Below, one piece after another: positions 7,805-16,336 of a stretch of 64,000 nucleotides of DNA. Made by a program: the position numbers and the translations under genes. How positions within the stretch are numbered: the stretch's first letter is position 1; each line of letters starts with the position of its first letter. The DNA is from Chitinophaga eiseniae (GTDB taxonomy: Bacteria; Bacteroidota; Bacteroidia; Chitinophagales; Chitinophagaceae): the NCBI RefSeq assembly GCF_900167135.1, contig NZ_FUWZ01000001.1, positions 1,054,001 to 1,118,000 on the forward strand. Direction: 5' to 3'. The notes below the pieces were generated by a model, which worked only from the letters and a program-made list of their open reading frames with translations, was not told where the DNA came from and made no database searches.

Positions 7805-8774
7805 TTCGCAGGTCCTGGTTGGCGATACCGTAGCGGCTGGTATCTTTTGTGCTCCAGGAAATATTTCCTTCCATCATATGTTCCAGCATAAGGATATAGC
7901 TGTCCAGCAGCGGATAATCCTGTCCTGAGCTGAGTGACAGCAGTATTTCAGCGGTATGCAGGAACTGCCTGATTTCATCGTCGTGAACAGCGGCAGCTTC
8001 GTGGACGGCTTTTTCGAGGGGCAGCTGTCTTTTGTTTTTGATCATCATGACAAGGTTCAGCTCGTCGCCCTGTTCCAGCTCCTTGGTATAGGAAAACAGG
8101 TCGTTGGCCCAGCAGATGGTCCGGCTGCAAAGCAGGCCGAGGTCTTTGATCAGCGGGTCGGCATACCAGGATGCCGGCAGATGAATGCCTTCCATGATTT
8201 CTGCGAGGTCGAGGAAGAAGTTGGCGCCGCCGATCCCCGGGCGGTGCAGCATATAATCTTCCAGCGAGATGCTGCCGATAGCAGTCACATGTTGCATGCG
8301 CCAGCTGTTGGACATAAAAGCCGCCTGGAGGCTGGTGGTGAACCGCTGCTGCCAGTCGGCCGGCCCTATCTGTACCATACGCCGCCAGATGTCCTGCATG
8401 GCGAGCAGCAGGGGAGGGTCTTGCAGCGGCTCCGCCTGGTACCTGCCTCTCAGAATACCGATCATTTTACCGGCGAGGGCTTCAAAGCTGGTGCCGGGAT
8501 CGTTGAGGGTGATACGGTCTATCTCATCGTCCCAAAGGAACAGGAGGGTGTTGAAGTCCGCAGCGATGGCGAGGCGGAAGAGATCGGCGTTGGGGAACAT
8601 GCGGGCCACCATCCAGGTGAATTTCTGTTCCTGGTACAGCTGCCATTGACCGTCGTTGTTGTCCAGCCCGAATTTCCGGACCCAGGCGGCCGTATGGCGG
8701 TCTGCTTTTTCCACCAAAGGATTGAGTTTTCCCGGGAAGGGGCAGTACAGCCCCGGAAGTGTTGTTGTTTCCAT
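7779..8774 (-). CDS. Class I terpene synthase (terpene cyclase)
   Basis: A 331-residue cytoplasmic protein of typical length for bacterial class I terpene cyclases, which ionise a prenyl diphosphate and cyclise it. The aspartate-rich metal motif WDDEIDR is at residues 81-87 and the NSE triad NDLFSYTKE at 224-232 (Asn224, Ser228, Glu232), both intact. A C-terminal SRY matches the conserved Arg-Tyr pair near residue 316, and the N-terminal CPFPGKLNP fits the family. No prenyl-diphosphate synthase, P450 or methyltransferase adjoins it, so the product cannot be predicted. Chitinophaga species are known to carry such enzymes. It overlaps the convergent kinase gene by 26 bases. Confidence 0.93.
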   Translation of the reverse strand: METTTLPGLYCPFPGKLNPLVEKADRHTAAWVRKFGLDNNDGQWQLYQEQKFTWMVARMFPNADLFRLAIAADFNTLLFLWDDEIDRITLNDPGTSFEALAGKMIGILRGRYQAEPLQDPPLLLAMQDIWRRMVQIGPADWQQRFTTSLQAAFMSNSWRMQHVTAIGSISLEDYMLHRPGIGGANFFLDLAEIMEGIHLPASWYADPLIKDLGLLCSRTICWANDLFSYTKELEQGDELNLVMMIKNKRQLPLEKAVHEAAAVHDDEIRQFLHTAEILLSLSSGQDYPLLDSYILMLEHMMEGNISWSTKDTSRYGIANQDLRITDYAENL

Positions 8775-9179
8775 AAACTAATATTTAAGTGTTTAAAAAG
8801 CGTAGGCGGGCGTTCTTCGGGTGCTTTGATCACCTGTACCAGTAGTATAGTCTTCACGGATCCATCTGCTCGGTCGTTGGCTGTTGAATAAGGCCGGGAT
8901 AGCTGGCAGGGCAAAACAGGACGCACCTAAAATTAAGATTGTGGCGTTAATTAGCCGCGCCATTTCCGCAGTTTAACAGGCGCAGGGGAACAATACGGGG
9001 AGAAATGCGCCCGTTGGAGGGGTGAAATGCCGGTATTTGACTGGCGTAGGTTGCCCGTTTTAATAATTTTTTCGTTTTGAGATAGTACTTATTTGAAGGG
9101 AGGGCGTTACTAATTCAGTAGTCTGATTGTATTGTTCATGCTGTTGTCATCAACAGCCATCATTTTATTCATAGTAAAC
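8775..9179. other. 405-base intergenic region between terpene synthase and cas6
   Basis: This divergent gap should hold the promoters of both neighbours. I find no coding remnant, no CRISPR-like direct repeats and no strong hairpin. The last 150 bases before cas6 are AT-rich, but no exact TTTG-N19-21-TAnnTTTG promoter stands out. An open frame runs from TTG 9132 into cas6 and is probably leader. Confidence 0.5.
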
Positions 9180-9980
9180 ATGCGTTTCAGAATTAAACTA
9201 AAAGCCACGCAACCGGCAGCCGTCATTCCCATTAACTATCCGTATGCCTTATCGGCAGTAATTTCCAGAATATTACACCAGGCTGATGAAGACTATGCGT
9301 CTTTCCTGCATGAGAAAGGTTGTGCAAAGGCTGGTTCTCTTAAAGTATTTAAACACTTTTCTTTTTCAGAGATCCGAACTGCCTTTCGGATAGAAGGAGA
9401 CCGTTTCCGTTTTCTTTCCGACGAGGCCATGTTTATGATCTCATTCCATCTGCCACAGGCTGCGGAAAGCTTTATTCAGGGGCTGTTTCTGGGAGAGACC
9501 ATAGAAATTGCCGATCGCCGCAGCCAGGCGGCCTTCACGATCACTGAGGTGCTCCCGACACCGACACCGCTGGAAGATATTCCGGATACAGCCATCACGG
9601 AAGTGATACTGCAACCGTTTTCACCGCTGGTTTGCGGCACTAAGAATGACAGGGGATACTATGATTTCCTCTCGCCCCAGCATCCGGATTTTGTAAAACA
9701 ACTGGTACATACCTGGCGGGAGAAATTTATCACCATGTATGGTGAAGAAGAAGTGGATACCATATTCGATCCCGTGAGCGTGGAAGTGGTGATGATGGAA
9801 AGACCGCCCAAATCACGGCTGGTGACCATCAAAGCGGATACGCCGCAGGAAACGAAAATCCGCGGCTACACGAATTTCAGGCTGAAAGTAAAAGGCGTGG
9901 GACAGGCACTGAAATTACTGGCCGATGCCGGCGCCGGTGTATACAACAGCGCCGGAATGGGAAGCTTACACATTTTATAA
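9180..9980 (+). CDS. cas6: CRISPR-associated endoribonuclease Cas6 (orphan)
   Basis: A 266-residue RAMP protein that in CRISPR systems cuts the precursor crRNA within each repeat. I start it at ATG 9180 because MRFRIKLKAT is the usual first beta strand of Cas6; the frame opens 48 bases earlier at TTG 9132. The N-terminal YALSAVISRILHQADEDY helix and the C-terminal glycine-rich loop (GAGVYNSAGMGSLHIL) are the family marks; the His in ILHQAD or in FLHEKG is a candidate catalytic residue. No Cas1, Cas2, interference gene or repeat array lies in this window. It is followed by a strong terminator, so it is probably a single-gene transcript acting in trans on an array elsewhere, or on some other RNA. 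Confidence 0.88.
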   Translation: MRFRIKLKATQPAAVIPINYPYALSAVISRILHQADEDYASFLHEKGCAKAGSLKVFKHFSFSEIRTAFRIEGDRFRFLSDEAMFMISFHLPQAAESFIQGLFLGETIEIADRRSQAAFTITEVLPTPTPLEDIPDTAITEVILQPFSPLVCGTKNDRGYYDFLSPQHPDFVKQLVHTWREKFITMYGEEEVDTIFDPVSVEVVMMERPPKSRLVTIKADTPQETKIRGYTNFRLKVKGVGQALKLLADAGAGVYNSAGMGSLHIL

Positions 9981-10051
9981 AGATATTTTTTGCGTGCCCA
10001 TGGTTTCAATGGTCGCTTGTTGAGTCGATTTATCTAAAGTAAAGTACCATT

Positions 10052-10522
10052 GTGAATCGTTCACTTCTCCGCAATAGAAGTGGAATAGTGTTTACGACAT
10101 CGTCGATCACCGGAGGGGGATCGACGATTTTTTTGAGAAGGCCGTGGTTGTCAAAAAAAATTACTATCTCCGCATTTTCCCGTGAAGTATATAAGTTGAC
10201 AATTGTAAATAATATTACAATAATTCAAGGGTTGGTTAGTTTGGAGGTGAAAAGTGATCATATTTATATGCATTTGGTAGAAAGTGCTCCCTTCAATAAA
10301 GGAAAGATGAAAGTTTATGCCGGTGTTCCTGGTAATCTTGTCGCATTTGTGTGTCGGGTCTCTTTCAGAAGAGGGTTTGATGGTACAGTTTCCTTTCTTT
10401 CAAAGACACAATTAATTGATCATTATATTGAAAGTTTGGGCGCTATTCACATTGGCGGGCAACGTATGATTATCGAAACGAAAGCCGCACTAAAATTGAT
10501 TGATAAATACTTTAAAAACTAG
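10052..10522 (+). CDS. GNAT-like conserved protein, probably with a shortened or mis-started N-terminus
   Basis: The open frame begins at GTG 10052 and codes for up to 156 residues, but only the part from about residue 45 looks genuine: SREVYKLTIV, then HIYMHLVESAPFNKGKMKVY and GVPGNLVAFVC. The helix RRGFDGTVSF and the end LIDHYIESLGAIHIGGQRM resemble the last strand-helix unit of GNAT acyltransferases (Y..xLGA...G.RM). The terminator at 10099-10134 sits inside the frame, so translation probably starts after it, for example at TTG 10148. Homologues I recall are longer at the N-terminus, so a 5' truncation is possible. The next gene begins four bases after this stop, implying a two-gene unit. 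Function is unproven. Confidence 0.55.
   Translation: MNRSLLRNRSGIVFTTSSITGGGSTIFLRRPWLSKKITISAFSREVYKLTIVNNITIIQGLVSLEVKSDHIYMHLVESAPFNKGKMKVYAGVPGNLVAFVCRVSFRRGFDGTVSFLSKTQLIDHYIESLGAIHIGGQRMIIETKAALKLIDKYFKN
10099..10134 (+). terminator. Rho-independent terminator downstream of cas6
   Basis: A perfect 10-base stem (ATCGTCGATC at 10099-10108 with GATCGACGAT at 10119-10128) encloses a 10-base loop and runs directly into seven T residues (10128-10134). It lies inside the longest reading frame of the next gene, which argues that the next gene really starts further downstream. Confidence 0.85.
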
Positions 10523-10526
10523 GTAA

Positions 10527-10709
10527 ATGAAACATCGTAAGGTAGAATTGGACGTTGATTGTATTGGTGGGGTGAGGCCTTTAACCAAGGAAGATGAAAA
10601 AGTAATCAGTGAGTTTATCAAGGAAAGGAAAGACGCTAAAGGAAAAACCGGATCAGCTGCGATAGCTGGTAGAGATCGTAAAACCGTTAGAGTAAAGACT
10701 AAGTCATAG
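10527..10709 (+). CDS. Small basic conserved protein (60 residues), partner of the GNAT-like gene
   Basis: The product begins MKHRKVELDVDCIGGV, continues with a charged helix (TKEDEKVISEFIKERKDAK) and ends in a basic tail (KTVRVKTKS). It starts four bases after the stop of the GNAT-like gene, so the two are probably translated from one message. Size, charge and pairing are those of an antitoxin or accessory subunit, but I cannot name a family; calling it an antitoxin is inference only. No hydrophobic segment is present, so it should be cytoplasmic. Confidence 0.6.
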   Translation: MKHRKVELDVDCIGGVRPLTKEDEKVISEFIKERKDAKGKTGSAAIAGRDRKTVRVKTKS

Positions 10710-10801
10710 TTGCTTTCTTTCGTGATAAATAGCTCGCTAGGACCACTTTTTATTTCTTAGGCTGATGATTTGAAATTTAATCTCATTTAACCAATAACAT
10801 T

Positions 10802-10826
10802 AAAAAGACCTGCATCTCTGCAGGTC
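10802..10826 (-). terminator. Rho-independent terminator of the FAD/Fe-S dehydrogenase gene
   Basis: Perfect 8-base stem (GACCTGCA at 10807-10814, TGCAGGTC at 10819-10826) with a TCTC loop. Read on the minus strand the hairpin is followed by five T residues (10806-10802). It lies 22 bases past the stop of the minus-strand gene and may also stop transcription arriving from the plus strand. Confidence 0.8.
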
Positions 10827-10847
10827 CTGTTTATAAAAAATAATTTC

Positions 10848-13664
10848 TTACAACCCCTCGTCCACCAGATACAGCACCGATTCGTAATTTTTCTTCACCG
10901 CTGCAGACATCGCAATTTCACAGGTTTTGGTAGAAGAATAATAGCCGTCATGCTCGTTACATTTTACCTCCAGCGACTCAGGACGTGTAGCCGATGCCGT
11001 TAGTTCCGGGAATAAGAACCCGCGATCACCGGCCATGCCGCAGCAACCGGCATATTTGGGAACTACCACCTCTTCTGCAAAGAACTGTGCCACCTTTACG
11101 AACTTAGGCCCTGTCTTCATTTTCTCCAGGGAGCACACGGGGTGCAGCGCAATACTTTTTTTCTTGTTGATGGCTGTGACCTTCGGCAGTACGAAGTCGT
11201 GCAGGAAATCCACGGCGTCGAGGATACGGAGCTGGTCGAACTTTTCTTTGTTGGCGGCGTTGAGCGCAGGGCGCACATGATGCAGCGTATAGGCGCAGGA
11301 ACTCACGTCGATGACTACCGGCAGCGCACCCTGGCGACTGTCATGCCACAGCTTTTCTATAATGTGGTTGGCCGTATGTTCGTAGGCGTCTTTATACCCC
11401 TTGGAAGAAAAGATCTGGCTGCAACAGGTGCCGCTGAGATTATCGGGAACGACTACACTGATACCGGTTTTCCGGCAGACGCTCATGAATGTCTCCATCA
11501 GGTTTTTGGATTTGCCTTCGTAAGTGCCGAGCATACGGGAGATACAGGCCGGGAAGTAGACGATGGAAGCATCGGCAGACTGCTGCGGTTTAAGAATACC
11601 AAGGCCTGGCGCCGGCTGCAGCTGTTCAGACCATAAGGGTACAGCAGGAATGATGCTGCGGATACCTTTGGTGATACTGGTCATGGCATGTTTGCCAAAC
11701 ACCCGGTTGATGCCGGTACCCACCTGGATCGCAGTCCTGGCGGCCCATTCCACCGTCCTGAAATGTCTGGCTACCTGTAGGGCGAGTTTATTGGCCGTAG
11801 GGGAGTGGTTTTCGCGGCGGAGCCGCTTCACCAGATCGCCGGTGTTGATGTCCACAGGGCAGGCGGTGGCACAGAGACCGTCAACAGCGCAGGTTTCCAG
11901 CACATCGTACTGGTATTGGTCGAGGAGCACTTTGTAGTGGGCTTTGTCGCCGTTTTTTTGCAGTTGTTTGAGCGCTCGCCGGATCACGATCCTTCGGCGG
12001 GGTGTGGTGGTGATATCGCGGCTCGGGCATTTATGTTCGCAGTAACCGCATTCGATACAGCGGTCCACCTCCTCTTCTACGGTAGGCAGTTCCTTCAGGT
12101 GTTTGAGGTGGGCGCGGGCGTCGGGGTTGATGATGACGCCGGGATTGAGCAGGTTATGCGGGTCGGCGGCCTCCTTGACCTTCTTCATAATGTCGTAGGC
12201 ATCGCCACCCCATTCTGTTTCCACGAAAGGCGCCATGTTGCGGCCGGTGCCATGTTCGGCTTTGAGCGTGCCATCGTATTTGTTGACAACGAGAGCCACC
12301 ACGTCCTGCATGAAAAGTTCGTAGCGGGTCACCTCATCAGGTGTATTAAACGATTGGGTGACCACAAAGTGGATATTACCGTCTTTCGCATGACCGAAAA
12401 TAATAGCATTGAGATAATGATACTGTGCGAAGAGTTGTTGCAGGTCGAGAATAGCGTCACCGAGTTTATCTACCGGGAAGGCAATGTCTTCCAGGATAAC
12501 GGTGGTGCCGCTGGCACGAACGGCGCCCACAGCGGGGAACAGCCCTTTACGGATTTTCCAGAAGAAGGATTGTTCCGCCGGATCGATGGTGAACACCGGT
12601 GGTTCGGACATATCGAGGCTGGCGGCGGAGGCCATGAAGCCGTTGACACGGGCGTCGAGGGCAGCCTGACTTTCTTCCTGGAATTCTATCAGCAGCGCGG
12701 CGGCTGTTTCCGGCAACGTCTTCACAATAGATGGCATGCCGTCCATGTCTTCCACGGCATGCAGCGAGGCGCGGTCCATCAGTTCCACCATCAGAGCGCC
12801 TGCGTTGGTCAGCGGCACGATGGCCTGACACGCGGCATAGATGGTCGGAAAATACAGCAGCGCGGTAGATTTGTAGGCATAGTCCGGCACGGTGTCCATC
12901 ACCGCTTCGGCGATGAACGCCAGCGTGCCTTCGGCGCCTATCAACAGGTGGGCCATGATGTCCAGCGGATGATGATAATCGATGAAAGCATTCAGGGCGT
13001 AGCCTACGGTATTTTTAGTCTGGTATTTATGGCGGATGCGATCGTGTAAAGCGCGATTAGCGGCGATCAGGTCGCGGCAGTCGGCAAGGCTCACAAACAG
13101 CGGCGCACATTCCATTTCAAAACGGGCGTAATCTTTTTTATGCTCCGTGCTGAAAGTATTGCCGTCGGGCAGGATAAACCGGATGTGCCGGGTGGTATGA
13201 TAGGAGTTGAGCGCTACGCCGCAACACATGCCGCTGGAGTTGTTGGACAGGATGCCGCCCATCATGGCGGAGTTGATGCTGGACGGATCAGGACCGATTT
13301 TACGGGCGTGCTTTTTCAGGTACGTGTTCACCATTGCGCCGGTGATGCCGGGCTGCACCCGCACGGCCTGCCCTTTTTCTTCTATCTGTATCTTATTCCA
13401 GTACTGGCTCAGGTCTACCAGGATACCATCGGTAATGGACTGGCCGGAAAGGCTGGTGCCTCCCGTACGGAATACCAGCGGAATACGGAACTGCTGCGAG
13501 AAACGGAACAAAGCAACGATCTCCGCTTCACCGATCGGTTGCACAACTGCCTGTGGTACCAGGTGGTAGAAGCCCGCGTCTGAGGCATATGAGATAAGAT
13601 CTATATACCTGGACTTGATACGATTTTCAGGTAAGATTTTCTTGAGTTCGTGTGCAATGTTCAT
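10848..13664 (-). CDS. FAD-linked oxidase fused to Fe-S/CCG domains (YdiJ-like D-2-hydroxyacid dehydrogenase)
   Basis: A 938-residue fusion. The N-terminal half is an FAD-binding PCMH-type oxidase (about residues 35-520; FRTGGTSLSGQSITDG binds the FAD pyrophosphate), as in D-lactate and D-2-hydroxyglutarate dehydrogenases. Two 4Fe-4S motifs follow: CIECGYCEHKCP near residue 540 and CAVDGLCATACP near 595. The C-terminal third carries GlpC/heterodisulfide-reductase-type cysteine motifs (CCSQ near 746 and CCGMAG near 875). The layout matches E. coli YdiJ, slightly shorter. It oxidises a D-2-hydroxyacid and passes electrons through the clusters, probably to the respiratory chain. The exact substrate is not shown by sequence. 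It is a single gene, divergent from the barrel receptor. Confidence 0.9.
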   Translation of the reverse strand: MNIAHELKKILPENRIKSRYIDLISYASDAGFYHLVPQAVVQPIGEAEIVALFRFSQQFRIPLVFRTGGTSLSGQSITDGILVDLSQYWNKIQIEEKGQAVRVQPGITGAMVNTYLKKHARKIGPDPSSINSAMMGGILSNNSSGMCCGVALNSYHTTRHIRFILPDGNTFSTEHKKDYARFEMECAPLFVSLADCRDLIAANRALHDRIRHKYQTKNTVGYALNAFIDYHHPLDIMAHLLIGAEGTLAFIAEAVMDTVPDYAYKSTALLYFPTIYAACQAIVPLTNAGALMVELMDRASLHAVEDMDGMPSIVKTLPETAAALLIEFQEESQAALDARVNGFMASAASLDMSEPPVFTIDPAEQSFFWKIRKGLFPAVGAVRASGTTVILEDIAFPVDKLGDAILDLQQLFAQYHYLNAIIFGHAKDGNIHFVVTQSFNTPDEVTRYELFMQDVVALVVNKYDGTLKAEHGTGRNMAPFVETEWGGDAYDIMKKVKEAADPHNLLNPGVIINPDARAHLKHLKELPTVEEEVDRCIECGYCEHKCPSRDITTTPRRRIVIRRALKQLQKNGDKAHYKVLLDQYQYDVLETCAVDGLCATACPVDINTGDLVKRLRRENHSPTANKLALQVARHFRTVEWAARTAIQVGTGINRVFGKHAMTSITKGIRSIIPAVPLWSEQLQPAPGLGILKPQQSADASIVYFPACISRMLGTYEGKSKNLMETFMSVCRKTGISVVVPDNLSGTCCSQIFSSKGYKDAYEHTANHIIEKLWHDSRQGALPVVIDVSSCAYTLHHVRPALNAANKEKFDQLRILDAVDFLHDFVLPKVTAINKKKSIALHPVCSLEKMKTGPKFVKVAQFFAEEVVVPKYAGCCGMAGDRGFLFPELTASATRPESLEVKCNEHDGYYSSTKTCEIAMSAAVKKNYESVLYLVDEGL

Positions 13665-13781
13665 GGCGACTGTCCTTATTCCTTGACTGGTTGAAGTTCA
13701 CATTATGGATAGCAAGTTATATAATTTTACATCTTTTTATATCTTTAGCCACCGCTTTCTTAAATAACCCGTATTTCAACC

Positions 13782-16004
13782 ATGCTCAGATGTAACAACC
13801 TATTGCCCGTTTTGCTGTTGGCTGATCTCTTCCTGATAACACCGTTACTGACCCATGCGCAACAGCCTGCGGGCGATACCCTGCCGGCACCGAAAGTACG
13901 CCAGCTGTCAGAGATCTCCATTATACAACAAAAGGCATTGGTGGAAAGAAGGACAGACCGGCTGATCTATAACGTTACCAGCAGCGTTGGGGCCGCCGGC
14001 GCCAACGGACTGGAGGTGATGGCCCGGGTGCCGGGCTTACGGGTGACGGACAACCTGATCGCTATCGCCGGCAAAGGGGCTGTAAAGGTAATGGTCAACG
14101 GAAGGATCATCCCGCTGGCGGGAGAAGACCTGCAGCGATACCTGAAGTCTATGTCAGCAGGGGAAATCGCCCGCGTGGAGGTGATCACCAATCCATCCGC
14201 TGCTTATGATGCTGACGGTAATGCCGGTCTGATCAATATCGTGACACGGCGTGACAGAAATCAGGGCTTCAGCGGGGAGATACAGGCCAGTGGCAAACTG
14301 TCGGACTACGGTTTCAAAAAGCTGTACGGCGTTTCCAACTACGGTACCATGTCCGCCGGCGGTAACTTCAGCTATAATACCCGCAGGTGGTCACTGTATG
14401 GTAACCTGAACTATGAACACGGTCGCTTTCTTGAAGGTTTCGGCATTGACCTGCAATATCCGAACCGGTTCTGGTCTCAGACAGACACCGGCAACTATAA
14501 GATCCGCAACCTCAACCTGGTACTGGGCACAGACTACAAGATAAGTAACCGCAGCACCATCGGGTTTAATTACAGTGGCGCCCGCACCGCTTATATTGGC
14601 GACGATCATGTGAACAACCCGGTATTTAATACCGGCGGCCTATTGGATTCACTGCTGCGTACTTTCGCTACTTATCAGCCGGTAGCATGGAGCACGGGAC
14701 TAAACCTGCACCTGGTGACAAAGCTGGACTCCAGCGGAAGACAGTTTTCCGTAGATGCGGACTATTTTAATTATTACCGTACCGATAAATCAGATTTCAT
14801 CAGCCAGCGCTATGACAGAAAGGGAGAGGCTATCGCCAACGGTACCACCAAATATTTTGATACCAACAAACAGGCGATCAATATCTATACCCTGAAAGCG
14901 GATTTACAGTGGCCTACCACCTTTGCCAATTACGCCTTCGGCGGAAAGCTGAGCTTTATCAATAACTACAGCAACGTATTTTACTTCAGGAACCTGCAGG
15001 GTGAAATGGAGTACGATAAAAACCTTAGTAACGAATACGACTATACGGAAAATACCCAGGCAGTATATGCTACCGCGTCCAAAGAGGCCGGTAGGTGGAA
15101 ACTCAATGCCGGCCTGCGTATGGAAGCCACCCAGACAAAAGGGGTGTCTCATGTGCAGGACAACGCAATGGGCAACAACTATGTGAAATTGTTCCCGTCG
15201 TTCTCTGCTGACTGGAACTATCATAACGACAATCACCTGGCTTTTACCTTCGGGAAACGTATCAACAGGCCGGTGTTCTGGGACCTGAACCCTTACAAGT
15301 CGCTGACTACGGCCTACAGCTACCTCGAAGGCAATCCTTACCTGCAGCCGGAATATAACAGCAACTTCGAGTTGTCGCACCACTGGCAGCACCGCTTTAC
15401 AGCCGCTGCTTTCCTGAATATCACCAATAATGGCTTCAATCGTATTACCGTAGCAACACCCAATAATAACACTGTTTATACCACGCCGGAGAACTTCCTG
15501 AAGATATACCGCTACGGACTGTCTGCCAGCGCCACGCTACAGCCGCTACCCTGGCTGGAGAGCGTTAACCAGTTGAGCGGTTATCATACCGATGCCCGCA
15601 GCGCCCTGCCCAATATTCCTGATATCAACGGCATGAGCGTATACCTGGCTACCAACAATAATATCACGTTGAACCAAGACAAAACCCTGATGGCGGTACT
15701 CAACTTTTGGTGCCAGTTTCCCGAAGTGGACCATAACGGGAAGTCCAATACCTATTATAATATGGACCTCGGCCTTAAAGCGGTCTGCCTGCAAAACCGC
15801 ATGAGCATTGCGCTCAACGGCGCGGACCTGTTCCGCTCCAGCGCCAGCATCGTACGGTCCACGGTGAATAATATTCCGCAGACGTTCACCCATTTCCAGG
15901 TGAACAGGCAGATACGTCTTTCTGTGAGTTACAAGCTGGGACAATCTACCCGTAAGCGGGAGGTGAGGGGTACGGGTAGTGAGGAGGAACGTAAAAGGAC
16001 TTAG
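13782..16004 (+). CDS. Outer-membrane beta-barrel receptor (TonB-dependent-receptor-like)
   Basis: A 740-residue outer-membrane protein with a signal peptide (ending THAQQ). A short linker is followed by a plug domain in about residues 38-160 (VMARVPGLRVTDN, VEVITNPSAAYDADGNAGLI) and a 22-strand-type barrel to the C-terminus, as in the Bacteroidota outer-membrane-barrel family PF14905. Many relatives carry a carboxypeptidase-like regulatory domain between signal and plug; here it is absent. The last 15 or so residues are charged (KREVRGTGSEEERKRT) and lack the usual terminal aromatic residue, which is unusual for BAM recognition. Ligand unknown; no partner gene is adjacent. Confidence 0.85.
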   Translation: MLRCNNLLPVLLLADLFLITPLLTHAQQPAGDTLPAPKVRQLSEISIIQQKALVERRTDRLIYNVTSSVGAAGANGLEVMARVPGLRVTDNLIAIAGKGAVKVMVNGRIIPLAGEDLQRYLKSMSAGEIARVEVITNPSAAYDADGNAGLINIVTRRDRNQGFSGEIQASGKLSDYGFKKLYGVSNYGTMSAGGNFSYNTRRWSLYGNLNYEHGRFLEGFGIDLQYPNRFWSQTDTGNYKIRNLNLVLGTDYKISNRSTIGFNYSGARTAYIGDDHVNNPVFNTGGLLDSLLRTFATYQPVAWSTGLNLHLVTKLDSSGRQFSVDADYFNYYRTDKSDFISQRYDRKGEAIANGTTKYFDTNKQAINIYTLKADLQWPTTFANYAFGGKLSFINNYSNVFYFRNLQGEMEYDKNLSNEYDYTENTQAVYATASKEAGRWKLNAGLRMEATQTKGVSHVQDNAMGNNYVKLFPSFSADWNYHNDNHLAFTFGKRINRPVFWDLNPYKSLTTAYSYLEGNPYLQPEYNSNFELSHHWQHRFTAAAFLNITNNGFNRITVATPNNNTVYTTPENFLKIYRYGLSASATLQPLPWLESVNQLSGYHTDARSALPNIPDINGMSVYLATNNNITLNQDKTLMAVLNFWCQFPEVDHNGKSNTYYNMDLGLKAVCLQNRMSIALNGADLFRSSASIVRSTVNNIPQTFTHFQVNRQIRLSVSYKLGQSTRKREVRGTGSEEERKRT

Positions 16005-16336
16005 TTGTAACGTTACTGGAAACGTGCCGGGCCACCTGGCTCTAAGGCGCAGGCGCCGGGCTGAAAAATGCGATTAATTCTTTTGCAATTTTCTCCGGGC
16101 TGTTGTCGTTATCAGCGCCGGTGGTATACTACTCTAAGAAGGTTATTGCTGCGCTGTGTTTATCATCTAAAATACGACAAAGTTATGTCCTTCCCTAATG
16201 CTCATTATCTCTGACTTTGGTGCTGGAGCGCATCCGGATCTTTATCCATGGCCTGTTTTCGATAAAATTGAACAGTTGTTTAAAAAAGTTGTTCAATTTC
16301 AAAATATTGTTTTACCTTCGGTTTAAAATCAGGCAT
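16005..16336. other. 332-base intergenic region before tetR
   Basis: No gene is visible. An open frame runs from 16217 into tetR but its 40 extra residues look like leader translated in frame. The region holds a GTAACGTTAC palindrome just after the barrel gene and the operator-like palindrome at 16267-16297. Confidence 0.5.
16267..16297. promoter_or_regulatory. Operator-like palindrome upstream of tetR
   Basis: ATTGAACA at 16267-16274 is mirrored by TGTTCAAT at 16290-16297 around a TTTAAAA centre. Nearly the same 31 bases recur just before tolC at 17041-17071. The placement, 40 bases before the tetR ATG, fits an autoregulatory TetR site. Confidence 0.6.

Noticed and set aside
7956..8891. A 311-codon open frame on the plus strand
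   Set aside because: It is antisense to the terpene cyclase, whose metal motifs are intact; the frame has no signal or domain.
10101..10134. The perfect inverted repeat as a transposon end or attachment site
   Set aside because: It has a short loop and an immediate T-run, which is fully explained as a terminator; no integrase or target duplication is near.
8775..10850. A CRISPR array beside cas6
   Set aside because: I looked for regularly spaced 28-37-base direct repeats on either side and found none; the only strong repeats are the terminator arms.
11805..13049. A 414-codon open frame on the plus strand
   Set aside because: It lies wholly antisense to the FAD/Fe-S dehydrogenase gene, which has clear motifs, and the product is His/Val/Gly-rich with no family pattern.
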